Source: Nocardia sp. BMG111209 (lineage in GTDB: Bacteria > Actinomycetota > Actinomycetes > Mycobacteriales > Mycobacteriaceae). Taken from it: 64,000 nt of DNA. Below the pieces are notes generated by a model. That model was not told the origin of the DNA. It was given only the letters and a program-made list of their open reading frames with translations, and did no database searches. Positions 17,263 through 25,979 of this stretch are shown here, in pieces. The translations under genes and the position numbers were made by a program. The stretch covers positions 744,001 to 808,000 of the forward strand of contig NZ_KB907308.1 in the NCBI RefSeq assembly GCF_000381925.1, written 5' to 3'. The stretch's first letter is position 1; each line of letters opens with the position of its first letter.

Positions 17263-17904
17263 ATGGTGGATCTCGCGCCGCGGCCGCGCCGCCGCGATGC
17301 CCGGGACAATCGGGACAAGGTGCTCACCGCGGCGCGCCGGCGGTTCGCCGCCGACGGCCTGGACGCCTCCCTGAACGCGGTGGCCCGCGACGCCGGCGTC
17401 AGCATCGGCACCCTGTACAACCACTTCCCCACCCGCGACGAGCTGATCGACGAGACCCAGCTGGACCGGGTCGAGGAGTCGGTGCGCAGTGCCGAGGCCG
17501 CGCTGCGGGCCGCGGACCCGTGGACCGGGCTGGTGCAGCATCTGACCACGATGGCTGAATTGCAGGCCACCGACCGGGGTTTCACGGACGTCTGCGTGCG
17601 CCCGCTGCCCGAGGGCAGCCGGATCCAGCAGACCAAACAGCGCGGCCAGGTGCTGTTCCACGAACTGATCGCGCGGGTCCAGGCCGCCGGAACGCTGCGG
17701 CCCGATGTCGACGTCACCGATATCGGGCTGCTGCTGTGGTCGGTGGTGCGCGCCACCGAGGGGGTGCGGCAGCAGGCCCCCGACGCCTGGCGGCGGCATG
17801 TGGCGATCCTGCTCGACGGTCTGCGTACCGCGGCCGCGCATCCGCTGCCCGGACGGCCGCTGGATCACGACATCCTGCGCGTGGCAATGGAATCCGGTCG
17901 CTGA
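17263..17904 (+). CDS. TetR-family transcriptional regulator
   Basis: 213 residues. The N-terminal TetR helix-turn-helix is clear: NRDKVLTAARRRFAADGL, then LNAVARDAGVSIGTLYNHFP, then TRDELIDE, at about residues 15-60. The C-terminal ligand-binding half contains an ATERG-like helix (LLLWSVVRATEGVRQQ). It follows the DUF574 methyltransferase and ends 5 bp from the stop of the convergent protease. Its targets are unknown; no TetR-like palindrome was found directly before it. Confidence 0.9.
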   Translation: MVDLAPRPRRRDARDNRDKVLTAARRRFAADGLDASLNAVARDAGVSIGTLYNHFPTRDELIDETQLDRVEESVRSAEAALRAADPWTGLVQHLTTMAELQATDRGFTDVCVRPLPEGSRIQQTKQRGQVLFHELIARVQAAGTLRPDVDVTDIGLLLWSVVRATEGVRQQAPDAWRRHVAILLDGLRTAAAHPLPGRPLDHDILRVAMESGR

Positions 17905-17909
17905 ACCGT

Positions 17910-19556
17910 TCATGCCTGCTCCGCGACGACGGGGATCTGCACCGCGTCGACGGCCGCGTGCACCTGGACGCAGTCGGCGGTCGTGAGACCCGCGAGATTG
18001 TCCGCCACGGCATCGTGGCAGGCGGTCAGCAGGGTGGCCGCCAGCGCCGGGTAGTCGGCGCTGGGGTAGAGCTGGGTCTGCACGGTCCAGTACAGGGCCG
18101 CGGCCTTGACGAGGCCGAGCCCGCGCACCGTGCGGCCGTTGAAGGTGTCCCCGTCGGTGATCAGATAGGCCAGCTTGTTGCCGACGCCGCTGTTGGTGTG
18201 CACGCCGCCGCGGTCGGGCACGGGGTTCCGGTCGGAGTAGACGGCCGGCTGCCAGCCCGGCCCGCGATAGATCTCCGGCTGATGCGCGGGCGCCGAACGC
18301 GGCGAACGCATATCGCGGATCACCCCCACCTCGGTGCCGTTGCCGAGCTTCCAGCGATCCTCCGGCGCGTGCGGGATCCGTTCGGTGGTCAGTTCGGTGA
18401 ACTCCCCGAACACATCGGACATGGACTCGTTGATCGCGCCGGATTCGTTGAGATAGTCCAGCCCGCTGGTCTTCTCGGTGACGCCGTGCGTGAGTTCGTG
18501 CGCCACCACATCGATCGCGAGCACCGGGGCCCCGATCACGAAGCCCACGCCCTCGGCCCAGTAGGCGTTGCGATACGGGCAGGCCACCACACACACCCGC
18601 ACCACCGAGCGCAGCGCCCGGCCGTTGCGGTCGCGGGCGTCGATCCCGATCAGGCCGGTCAGGCTGTCCAGGCCGGTGAAGCGGTGATAGAAGACCTCGG
18701 TGTCACCGATCCAGTCGTAGACCTCGTTCGCGTCGTTCTCGTCGGTGACCGGCGGATTGCCCTCCGTGCGCACCACCGGATAGCTGCCCACCCCGCCGCA
18801 GGGGATCTCGAGGCGCATCTCGTCGCCCCCGGAATCGGCGTCGCAGATCACCCGGATCAGGTTCTCGGCCGTCTTCCAGGCGTCGAGTACGGTCCGGGCG
18901 TCCGTGGCGTCGACGAACACCCGCCAGGCGCTGTCGCCGACGGCGAGATCGAACCGGTAGGCCGGGCGCGCGGCGTGCTCGCTGCGGCCGCTGCCGGACA
19001 GGCCCGGGTCGTACCAGGTCGAACCCTCGGACCGCACCCGCACCGCGGCCGCCTCGGCGCGGGCGAGTTCGGCCGCGCGGTCCAGGGCGGCCGACCGGGC
19101 CGCGGCGGTCGGGTGCGCGGCCCCGGCCGGGAAGCGGCCCAGGAGCTGTTCGGCGAGGGCGCCGGTGACCGAGAGCAGCGCGCCGTCGGCCTTCAGCGCC
19201 ATCGCGACGCCGCCGCCGTAGACGGGTACCGCGTCGACCGACTGGGTCAGCCGGACCGTGGTGCCGGTACCGCGCCGCGACACCCGCTCCACCGCCAGAT
19301 CTGTCGCGGGCCGGGATCCGAACAGCTGCGCGACATCCGGCGCGTGGGCCACGGCCGCGCGGCGCGGATCGGCGGCGGCGCCACCGGGCGCCGGTACCGG
19401 CGCGTCGGGCACGACCTGACGGACGGATCCGCCGGAGTTGCGATGAATCGTCTTGGGGCTGTTCACCAGTGAGGGCGGTTGCGCGACCACGGTGACGGCC
19501 GGAACCGCCACCAGAGCCAGCGCGAGACCGGCCACCACCGCGAGTCGTACGGACAT
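17910..19556 (-). CDS. Secreted M4 (thermolysin-like) zinc metalloprotease
   Basis: 548 residues from ATG 19556, chosen for its gggagg site 7 bp upstream; a further ATG-like start lies 27 bp earlier. Signal peptide MSVRLAVVAGLALALVAVPAV, then an FTP/PepSY-type propeptide that keeps the enzyme inactive during export. The catalytic domain has VVAHELTHGVTE (HExxH near 352-356), the third zinc ligand in NESMSDVFGE (about 374), and the active-site-stabilising RGGVHTNSGVGNKLAYL. A normal M4 architecture, with all catalytic residues kept. It degrades extracellular protein or peptide. It stands alone. Confidence 0.93.
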   Translation of the reverse strand: MSVRLAVVAGLALALVAVPAVTVVAQPPSLVNSPKTIHRNSGGSVRQVVPDAPVPAPGGAAADPRRAAVAHAPDVAQLFGSRPATDLAVERVSRRGTGTTVRLTQSVDAVPVYGGGVAMALKADGALLSVTGALAEQLLGRFPAGAAHPTAAARSAALDRAAELARAEAAAVRVRSEGSTWYDPGLSGSGRSEHAARPAYRFDLAVGDSAWRVFVDATDARTVLDAWKTAENLIRVICDADSGGDEMRLEIPCGGVGSYPVVRTEGNPPVTDENDANEVYDWIGDTEVFYHRFTGLDSLTGLIGIDARDRNGRALRSVVRVCVVACPYRNAYWAEGVGFVIGAPVLAIDVVAHELTHGVTEKTSGLDYLNESGAINESMSDVFGEFTELTTERIPHAPEDRWKLGNGTEVGVIRDMRSPRSAPAHQPEIYRGPGWQPAVYSDRNPVPDRGGVHTNSGVGNKLAYLITDGDTFNGRTVRGLGLVKAAALYWTVQTQLYPSADYPALAATLLTACHDAVADNLAGLTTADCVQVHAAVDAVQIPVVAEQA

Positions 19557-19664
19557 GCCAGAGCCTCCCGTGCCGTTCGCCATAGCAGACGCGTATCGAA
19601 CAGTACTGTCGGGTGCCCCGATTCCCTGGCATCTCGATTCCGGCCGCGCCCGACGGCCGCCGCC

Positions 19665-20210
19665 CTACAGCTTCGCCAGCACCTTCTGCACCGTGAGCCA
19701 GGTGCGGGTGGTGATGTCCTTGCCGTACATGGTCTCCAGCCACGCCATGTGGCTGGGCGTACTCCCGGCGTTCGAGTTGTCGATGACGGCGAGTACGGCC
19801 CGCGCACCGGCGTCGAAACCGAGGATGTCGATGACCTTGCCGAGCTCCGGCGGCAGCGGCCGCGAGGGTTCGCCCGGCGCATCGTTCTTCACGAACGTGA
19901 CCGTGAGATAGGTGCCGCGGCCGTGGGTACGCTCGCCGAAGGGTGCGGCATCGACCAGTGCCTGCAACTCGTCGCGACTGCGGATCAGCGTGCCGCCGGC
20001 GATACCGAGTTCGGCGTTCAGTGCCCGCTGGATGCGCGATTCCAGTGCGGGAACATCGGTCTCGGTACTGCCGAAGACGATGTTCCCACTGGTCAGCACC
20101 GAGCCGACGGAATCGAACCCGAGGCCGGTGAAGACCTCGCGCAGCTTCTCGCCGCGCATGTTCGGATTGGTCGGCATGATCCCGCGGAGCAGGGCGGCGT
20201 AGCGAATCAT
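19665..20210 (-). CDS. DUF1697 protein
   Basis: 181 residues, the full length of the family. It begins MIRYAALLRGIMPTNPNMRG, matching the DUF1697 opening YvALLRGINVGG..., followed by GLGFDSVGSVLTSGNIVFGS and a C-terminal NSNAGSTPSHMAWLETMYG, where the family usually has RNWnTv. The function of the family is unknown. It is monocistronic between the M4 protease and the Rv3034c-like transferase. Confidence 0.88.
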   Translation of the reverse strand: MIRYAALLRGIMPTNPNMRGEKLREVFTGLGFDSVGSVLTSGNIVFGSTETDVPALESRIQRALNAELGIAGGTLIRSRDELQALVDAAPFGERTHGRGTYLTVTFVKNDAPGEPSRPLPPELGKVIDILGFDAGARAVLAVIDNSNAGSTPSHMAWLETMYGKDITTRTWLTVQKVLAKL

Positions 20211-20269
20211 GCGGCCGACCGTACCGGTTGCCACCGACAAGCTCGCGCCCCACGACCGGGAAAGGGGTG

Positions 20270-20289
20270 CGGCCCCCGGTCGGGGGCCG
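20270..20289 (-). terminator. Hairpin after the hexapeptide transferase gene
   Basis: cggccccc (20270-20277) pairs with gggggccg (20282-20289) across ggtc. It lies 7 bp past the stop of the leftward gene ending at 20297. The stem is short but entirely G:C. Confidence 0.6.
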
Positions 20290-20296
20290 TCCGGGA

Positions 20297-21043
20297 TCAG
20301 AGCGCGGCGGTTCCGGCCTTCTTGCGCGCGATATCGGCCAGCGCCGCCTCGTGCCGGGCTCGCTCCCCGGCCGCGTCGTCCCAGGCCTGCTTGCGGTTCT
20401 TGACCACCTTGGCCGGCGCCCCCACCGCGATGCCGAAGTCCGGGATGTCGCCACGGACGACGGCGTGCGCGCCGAGCACACAGCCGCGCCCGACCCGGGT
20501 GCCGCGCAGCACGGTCACCTTCGCCGCGATCCAGGTGTCCGGGCCGATGCGGACCGGGCTCTTCACGATGCCCTGATCCTTGATCGGCATCGTGACGTCG
20601 TCCATCCGATGGTCGAAGTCGCAGATGTAGCACCAGTCGGCGACCAGGGTGGACTCCCCGATCTCGATGTCGAGGTAGGTGTTGACGACGTTGTCCTTGC
20701 CGAACACCACCTTGTCGCCGATGCGCAGCGAGCCCTCGTGGCAGCGGATGGCGTTGCCGTCGCCGATGTGCACCCAGCGGCCGATCTCCATGCGGCTCAG
20801 TTCGGGCGTCGCGTGCACCTCGACCCGGCGGCCCAGGAACACCATGCCGCGCAGGACGATGTGCGGATTGGCCAGCCGGAACTTCAGCAGCCGCCAGTAG
20901 CGCACCAGGTACCACGGCGTGTACGCCCGGTTGGCGAGCACCCACCGCAGCGACGCCGCCGTCAGGAATCGGGCCTGTTCCGGATCCCGCCGACGTGAAC
21001 CCCGCCACCGTGCGCGCAACGGTGCGCCCCACATGCTCGTCAC
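20297..21043 (-). CDS. Left-handed beta-helix (hexapeptide) acyltransferase, Rv3034c-like
   Basis: 248 residues from GTG 21043, chosen because gaggag stands 6 bp upstream; the open frame extends further but without a ribosome site. After a basic N-terminus, hexapeptide turns form the beta-helix: MEIGRWVHIGDGNAIRC, LRIGDKVVFGKDNVVN, VRIGPDTWIAAKVTVLRG, RVGRGCVLGAHAVVRGDIPD, IAVGAPAKVVK. The ending GAPAKVV is usual for acetyl/acyl-transferases of the LacA/CysE fold. The order beside the Rv3035-like lipoprotein matches M. tuberculosis Rv3034c-Rv3035. The substrate is probably a cell-envelope sugar, by inference only. Confidence 0.85.
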   Translation of the reverse strand: MTSMWGAPLRARWRGSRRRDPEQARFLTAASLRWVLANRAYTPWYLVRYWRLLKFRLANPHIVLRGMVFLGRRVEVHATPELSRMEIGRWVHIGDGNAIRCHEGSLRIGDKVVFGKDNVVNTYLDIEIGESTLVADWCYICDFDHRMDDVTMPIKDQGIVKSPVRIGPDTWIAAKVTVLRGTRVGRGCVLGAHAVVRGDIPDFGIAVGAPAKVVKNRKQAWDDAAGERARHEAALADIARKKAGTAAL

Positions 21044-21374
21044 GAACTGCTCCTCGTGTCCTCGGGCGACTGTATCTTGTTCCGCGGCGTCCTTCCGCGG
21101 TGCCGACCGTGAGCTATCAGGGTACGTTCGCCGCACCCGCGGACGACCCCCGCCCTCGTGCCGCCGGGAAATCCGGCGAACCGGTATCGGGGCGAGGCAG
21201 GCGGTCGCGGTGTCGGCCGGAGGGGTTAGGGTCATGCAGGCCCGTACCAGCAGAGGGGAGCACAGTCAGGTGCGTTACAGCAGCCGGCGACCCGAGCACA
21301 GCGAGCACGACCGGCGTGCAGGGGATACGGAGGGACCGAGCGCAGCGGCGCGCATCGTCGCGGCCCGCGCTCGG
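21044..21374. promoter_or_regulatory. Divergent promoter region, with possible upstream starts of the lipoprotein gene
   Basis: 331 bp between the leftward transferase and the chosen rightward start. A GTG at 21271, preceded by gaggggag, and an ATG at 21235 would extend the lipoprotein N-terminus by 35-47 residues. Apart from that I see no gene; the promoters of both neighbours must lie here. Confidence 0.5.
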
Positions 21375-22700
21375 ATGTCGGTGCGCCGCAAGGGTTTCCG
21401 GATCGCCGCGCTCGGCGCGCTCGGCCTGCTGGCCCTCACCGCGTGCAGCGGCGGCCGCGAGGATCTGTCGGTGGGCCCCGGTAAGGGGTGGCCCTCGGCG
21501 TTCCACGATTCCCGCAACAGCGCCACCAGCCCGGTGTCCGGTTCCCGCCATCTCACACTCGGCTGGTCGCGGCCCGTCGGCGGCCCGGTCATGTCGGCGA
21601 CCACCGTGGGTTCGGAGGGGCAGCTGTTCCTCACCACCCGCACCGGCAACGACTGCACCGGCAATCCGGGCATCACCGGATCGGTCTTCTCCTTCCAGAT
21701 GCCGACCGGGCGCAAGCGCTTCTGCAACGTGCTGGGCCCGGACGCCATCGCGACCACCTCGGCGGTCGACAGCGCCTCCAACGTCTATCTCGGCGACAAC
21801 GGCGGGGTGAACTCGTTCACCCAGGTGGGTCAGCCGCGCTGGCGTACCCCGGTGGCCGGGGTGCCGGTATCGGTGCAGTTCACCGGCGACGGCCGGGTGC
21901 TCACAGTCAGCCAGCTCGGCCAGGTCGACGTGCTCGACCGGCAGACCGGCGACCGGATCGCCGCCACCTTCCAGGTGCTCGGCGAGCCCGACTACATGAA
22001 GCTGCCCGATCTGCCGCGCCCACCCGACGGCCAGGGCATCGACGACTGCGCCTTCGGCTGGCCGCACTGCCCCGTCGCGAACGTGTCGGCGGTCGACCAG
22101 GCCTCGGGCCGGTTCTACCTGACGGTGTGGCGGCCCGGCTCGGCGACGGCGTCGCTGGTGGCGCTGCGCTACGCGGACAAGACGATTCGCGAGGACTGGA
22201 GCGCCGACCTGCTCACCGACGGCAGCGCGACCAGCCCCACGCTGTCCGCCGACGGCAAGACCGTCTACGTCGGCGACAACGCGGGCCGACTGCTCGCCGT
22301 CGACGCGGCCGACGGCCACCGGAAATGGGCACAGCCACTGGGTTTCTCGCCGATGGGTGCGATCTCGCTGTCCGGTGGCCTGCTGATCCCCGGCGGCGAC
22401 GACGGTCATCTGGTCGCCCTGCGCGACCACGGCGACTCCGTCGACATCGCCTGGGAGCGCAAGGATCTGCAGTTGCGCGGCCGGCCGGTACAGACCGCCG
22501 GCGACACCGGCTACGTGGTCGCCGCCATCGGCTCCGGCCTGAATCTGGTCACCTTCGACACCCGCACCGGCGCCACCGTGGCCTCCGCCGTCCTGCCCGA
22601 CGCCCAGGGCACCACGGTCGGCACCGCGATCGGCGCCGAGGGCGAGGTCGTGGTCACCACCCGCATCGGCGAGGTGTACGCGTTCAAACCGGAAAAGTAG
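21375..22700 (+). CDS. Beta-propeller (PQQ-like) lipoprotein, Rv3035-like
   Basis: 441 residues from ATG 21375, chosen because it gives a standard lipoprotein signal: MSVRRKGFRI..., hydrophobic core, and lipobox LTAC with Cys24. A longer start (GTG 21271) has a better ribosome site. The exported part has repeated PQQ/WD-like blades, e.g. TTSAVDSASNVYLGDNGG, ISVQ-type strands, SPTLSADGKTVYVGDNAGRLLAVDAADGHRKW and DGHLVALRDHGDSVDIAWE (each a distinct blade). It would be anchored to the outer face of the membrane as a scaffold or binding protein. The gene order supports Rv3035 orthology; function unknown. Confidence 0.85.
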   Translation: MSVRRKGFRIAALGALGLLALTACSGGREDLSVGPGKGWPSAFHDSRNSATSPVSGSRHLTLGWSRPVGGPVMSATTVGSEGQLFLTTRTGNDCTGNPGITGSVFSFQMPTGRKRFCNVLGPDAIATTSAVDSASNVYLGDNGGVNSFTQVGQPRWRTPVAGVPVSVQFTGDGRVLTVSQLGQVDVLDRQTGDRIAATFQVLGEPDYMKLPDLPRPPDGQGIDDCAFGWPHCPVANVSAVDQASGRFYLTVWRPGSATASLVALRYADKTIREDWSADLLTDGSATSPTLSADGKTVYVGDNAGRLLAVDAADGHRKWAQPLGFSPMGAISLSGGLLIPGGDDGHLVALRDHGDSVDIAWERKDLQLRGRPVQTAGDTGYVVAAIGSGLNLVTFDTRTGATVASAVLPDAQGTTVGTAIGAEGEVVVTTRIGEVYAFKPEK

Positions 22701-22748
22701 GCGTCAGCGCGCGACCTTCACCCGGCCGCACCGACCGATGGTCCCGAA

Positions 22749-24119
22749 TCAGCGTGGTACCGGCGGAGTTTCGCAGAGGAAGACCGTCGGGGTCGACCCG
22801 ATCCGGGTCACCACCAGGGTGAACGGGGTGCCGCCACGCGGCCGGATCCGGGTGCGCAGCGCGTCCGGGTCGAGATCCACACCGCGAGTGAGGATTTCCA
22901 GCGGCCCGCAGTCCCGGCGATGCAACTCCGCGCGCAGCGTCTTCTCCCGGAAGTCGAACCGGTCGAGGATCCGGAATCCCCGCACGCCGTCGGGCACCCG
23001 GTCCCCGGTGAGGTAGGCGATGCGCGGATCCAGTTGCCACAGCCCGTGTCTCGCCGCATAGTGCCGGACCAGCCCGGCCCGCACCACCGCCCCGTCCGGA
23101 TCGATGATCCAGTCGCCGGGATCCCGTTCCGGGATGTCGTCGGGCTCGGCATCGGTGATCGTCCACCCCGGCCCGCCGGTGCTCAATACGGACGCACGCC
23201 GGGTCACCCCCCGCGTCGCGAGCCCGGCCGGCCACAGACACGCCTCACGCACCGAACCGTCCAGCGACACGACCTCGACCTCCCCGTGCCACCGCATCCC
23301 CCCGAGACCGCCGGAGCCCCTTCCGGTGCGCCGCACGGTCGCGTCCCGGCCGGAACCACCCCGAACTCCGCTCGACCCGGAGATGTCACCGCCGAAGGCG
23401 TGCCCGGCCCGACCCGGCCCCGAATCGCCCGGGTCACCACCGACCCCGCTCGTGCGGGAATGCGCCGATACGCCGGGCAGACCGACCAGGAAGCAGTCGA
23501 AATCGATACCCGGCGCACATTTCACGACGAGGTCCCGGCCCGCGTACGCGTCGATCAGGTCCGGTAGCGGCGGTTGCAGTTTCGCCGGGTCGTGGGTCCG
23601 GCGACCGTCGGCGCGACGGGCCGGATCGGCGATCACCACCGTGTCGGAACTGCACGGCGCCAACGCATCCGCCCGCGCGAGCAGCACATTCGACGCACCG
23701 GCGAGATTGTGTGCCGCCATCGCCAGCCGGACCTCGTCCAGATCGCTGCCCAGTACGGCCGGGCAAACCTGTTGCAGCGCAGCCAGTTCCGCACCGATCG
23801 AGCAGGTGACATCGTGCACCGGCCGCCCGGCCAGGCGCCGTGCCCGATGCGCGGCCACCACCGTCGGCGTCGCCTGCTGCAAGGCGTCGTCGTCGAACAG
23901 CCAGCGCTCGGCGCCCGGCAGCTTCACCGCGGCCCGCCGCCGCAGCCGCACCGTCTCCACCAGCGCCCCGGCATGTTCCCCGAAGTCGCGCCGTACCCGC
24001 TCGAGGTCGCGCACCAGACTCTTCACGGTCAACGACAACTCGTTCACCGCTGTCAGCGCCGCGGCCCCTTCGGCGCCACCCAGGTACCCGACGTCCGTCC
24101 GCGAGAACCGATAGCCCAC
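22749..24119 (-). CDS. Class I SAM methyltransferase with THUMP-like C-terminus, Rv3037c-like
   Basis: 456 residues from GTG 24119; the much longer open frame upstream runs into the next gene. The methyltransferase core has VHDVTCSIGAELAAL and VLGSDLDEVRLAMAAHN as motif I and the acidic loop, and VVIADPARRADGRR (DPxR) as the catalytic loop region. A THUMP-like domain follows to the C-terminus. Between them lies a Gly/Ser/Arg-rich low-complexity insertion of roughly 55 residues (around 235-290) that looks expanded. Presumably an RNA or tRNA-modifying enzyme; target unknown. It is the last gene of the Rv3041c-Rv3037c-like block. Confidence 0.8.
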   Translation of the reverse strand: MGYRFSRTDVGYLGGAEGAAALTAVNELSLTVKSLVRDLERVRRDFGEHAGALVETVRLRRRAAVKLPGAERWLFDDDALQQATPTVVAAHRARRLAGRPVHDVTCSIGAELAALQQVCPAVLGSDLDEVRLAMAAHNLAGASNVLLARADALAPCSSDTVVIADPARRADGRRTHDPAKLQPPLPDLIDAYAGRDLVVKCAPGIDFDCFLVGLPGVSAHSRTSGVGGDPGDSGPGRAGHAFGGDISGSSGVRGGSGRDATVRRTGRGSGGLGGMRWHGEVEVVSLDGSVREACLWPAGLATRGVTRRASVLSTGGPGWTITDAEPDDIPERDPGDWIIDPDGAVVRAGLVRHYAARHGLWQLDPRIAYLTGDRVPDGVRGFRILDRFDFREKTLRAELHRRDCGPLEILTRGVDLDPDALRTRIRPRGGTPFTLVVTRIGSTPTVFLCETPPVPR

Positions 24120-24169
24120 TACGCCTCTCTCCCCGGCCGGGAACTGCGCTGTGCCGCAGAACTTTTCGA

Positions 24170-25147
24170 CTATCGGCCGCGCGCGCCCGGCTTCACGCCG
24201 GTGAGCATGGCGTTGTAGAAGAACTGCCGCGGGACGATGCGGCGCATGACGTTCTCGTCCAGCCAGCTCAGGCCCAGCCAGGCGCGGTACATGGTCACGC
24301 GGTAGCGCCAGGTGAGCTTCTCCTCGGGCACGGCGGCCTCGAAGGTACGCACCGGCCAGCCCCACAGCGCCGCCGCGAACTCCTCGGTCTCGGCATGCAC
24401 CCCGACCGCCCCGGCCCGGGTGGCCATCGCCTCCAGATCGGCCGGATCGAAGGTGTGCAGGTCGACAACCGCCTCGAGGGCCGCGGCGCGGGAGGACTCG
24501 TCGAGTTCCTCCTGCGGCCGCCGCCAGCCCTGCAGGAACGGCAGCTTGGTGATCTCGGTGGTGACCTTCCAGGTGACCTGGCCCAGCCTGCGCGCGTACA
24601 CATTGCCGATGGTGGTCGGCTCACCGGCGAAGACGAAGCGCCCGCCCGGCTTCAGGACCCGCAGGCATTCCTTCAGCGCCAGCTCCACATCCGGAATGTG
24701 GTGCAGCACAGCATGTCCGACCACCAGGTCGAAGGTCTCGTCCTCGTAGGGGATGGTCTCCGCGTCGGCGACGCGACCGTCCACGTCCAGGCCCAGATGC
24801 CCGGCGTTGCGGGTGGCGACCCGGACCATACCCGGCGACAGATCGGTGACCGAACCGGACTTCGCGATGCCGGACTGCATCAGGTTCAGCAGGAAGAAAC
24901 CGGTGCCGCAGCCGAGTTCCAGCGCCCGCTCGTACGGCAGCGCCGCATTCGGGGCCACCGCGTCGAAACGCCCGCGCGCGTAGGCGATACAACGCTCGTC
25001 GTAGGAGATCGACCACTTGTCGTCGTAGGTCTCGGCCTCCCAGTCGTGATACAGCACCTGGGCGAGCTTGTTGTCGGCGAGGGCGGCCTGAACCTGTGCT
25101 TCGGTGGCGTGCGGGTTGGGCGCGGGATCGTCGGGGCGTCCGGTCAT
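24170..25147 (-). CDS. SAM-dependent methyltransferase, Rv3038c-like
   Basis: 325 residues from ATG 25147 (an ATG 12 bp upstream is equally possible; neither has a strong ribosome site). Motif I is ALELGCGTGFFLLNL (about 76-90), with DLSPGMVRVATRN as the acidic loop and AVLHHIPDVELALKECLRVL, then PGGRFVFAGEP, as motifs II-III of methyltransferase family 11. The N-terminal LYHDWEAETYDDKWSISYD is typical of the mycobacterial orthologue. The C-terminal 120 residues are a family-specific extension. Substrate unknown. It is 50 bp upstream of the THUMP-like gene. Confidence 0.87.
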   Translation of the reverse strand: MTGRPDDPAPNPHATEAQVQAALADNKLAQVLYHDWEAETYDDKWSISYDERCIAYARGRFDAVAPNAALPYERALELGCGTGFFLLNLMQSGIAKSGSVTDLSPGMVRVATRNAGHLGLDVDGRVADAETIPYEDETFDLVVGHAVLHHIPDVELALKECLRVLKPGGRFVFAGEPTTIGNVYARRLGQVTWKVTTEITKLPFLQGWRRPQEELDESSRAAALEAVVDLHTFDPADLEAMATRAGAVGVHAETEEFAAALWGWPVRTFEAAVPEEKLTWRYRVTMYRAWLGLSWLDENVMRRIVPRQFFYNAMLTGVKPGARGR

Positions 25148-25184
25148 GGTCGCCAACATTACTCGAGGGTCAAAATCGCCGCCG

Positions 25185-25970
25185 TCAGCGACCCGAGAAT
25201 TCCGCGGACCCGGGACCGTCCGCCAAATAGGAACGTGTTCCTATGCTGCGATCCGCGGTCGCGAACAGCTCCGCCCACTCCGTGCGGGCCCGCTCGGCGC
25301 CGTGCGGACCGGCCTCGAACACCCGTTTGGCGGCGGCCAGCGCGAGCCGTGGACCGCCGACGAAACGCCGTGCCCACCGCAGCGCCGCGAGGTGGACGTC
25401 GTCGGGGGCGACCACCTCGTCGACCAGCCCGAGCGTCGCGGCCTCGGCCGCCGCCACGAACCGGCCGGTGTACACCAGATCCTTCGCCGCGGCGGGCCCG
25501 ATCAGCAGGCTCAGCCGGCGGATCCCCGCGAGGGGCAGCAGTCCGGCGCGGATCTGCGGCAGGCCCAGCTTCACGTTGTCGCCGATGATCCGCCGGTCGG
25601 CGCCCAGCGCCAGCTCCAGCCCGGCGCCCAGACAATAACCGGTGACAGCCGCCACGGTCGGCTGCGGCAGCCGGGCCAGGCAGCCGAGGGCGGACTGCAC
25701 GTCGGCGGCCATCGCCCGCGCCTGCTCGGCGCCCAGCCGGGCCGCCTCCGCGAGGTCGTCACCGGCGCAGAACACCCGCTCGTCGCCGTACACCACGACC
25801 GCCGCGACCGACTCGTCCGCCGCCAGCTCGCGGGCGGCGGCGGACAGTTCGAACGCCAGCTGCGCGTCGATCAGATTCATCGGCGGCCGCGCGAAGCGCA
25901 GCACGGCGATTCCGGCCTCGGGTCGTTGCACGCTCACATATTCGGCGGTCGCCGCCGGCTCGGAGATCAC
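25185..25970 (-). CDS. Enoyl-CoA hydratase/isomerase family protein (EchA17-like)
   Basis: 261 residues with the crotonase fold. The oxyanion-hole regions VFCAGDDLAEA and GYCLGAGLELALGADRR are present. Of the two catalytic glutamates of true hydratases, the first is kept (Glu119) but the second position, 20 residues later, is Gln139 (GLPQIRAGLLP where the family has QPEI.LG). Hydration may be lost or weak, and another crotonase reaction (isomerase, thioesterase) is possible. Gene order matches echA17 (Rv3039c) in M. tuberculosis. It follows the Nudix gene after 9 bp. Confidence 0.87.
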   Translation of the reverse strand: MISEPAATAEYVSVQRPEAGIAVLRFARPPMNLIDAQLAFELSAAARELAADESVAAVVVYGDERVFCAGDDLAEAARLGAEQARAMAADVQSALGCLARLPQPTVAAVTGYCLGAGLELALGADRRIIGDNVKLGLPQIRAGLLPLAGIRRLSLLIGPAAAKDLVYTGRFVAAAEAATLGLVDEVVAPDDVHLAALRWARRFVGGPRLALAAAKRVFEAGPHGAERARTEWAELFATADRSIGTRSYLADGPGSAEFSGR

Positions 25971-25979
25971 GGTCTACTA

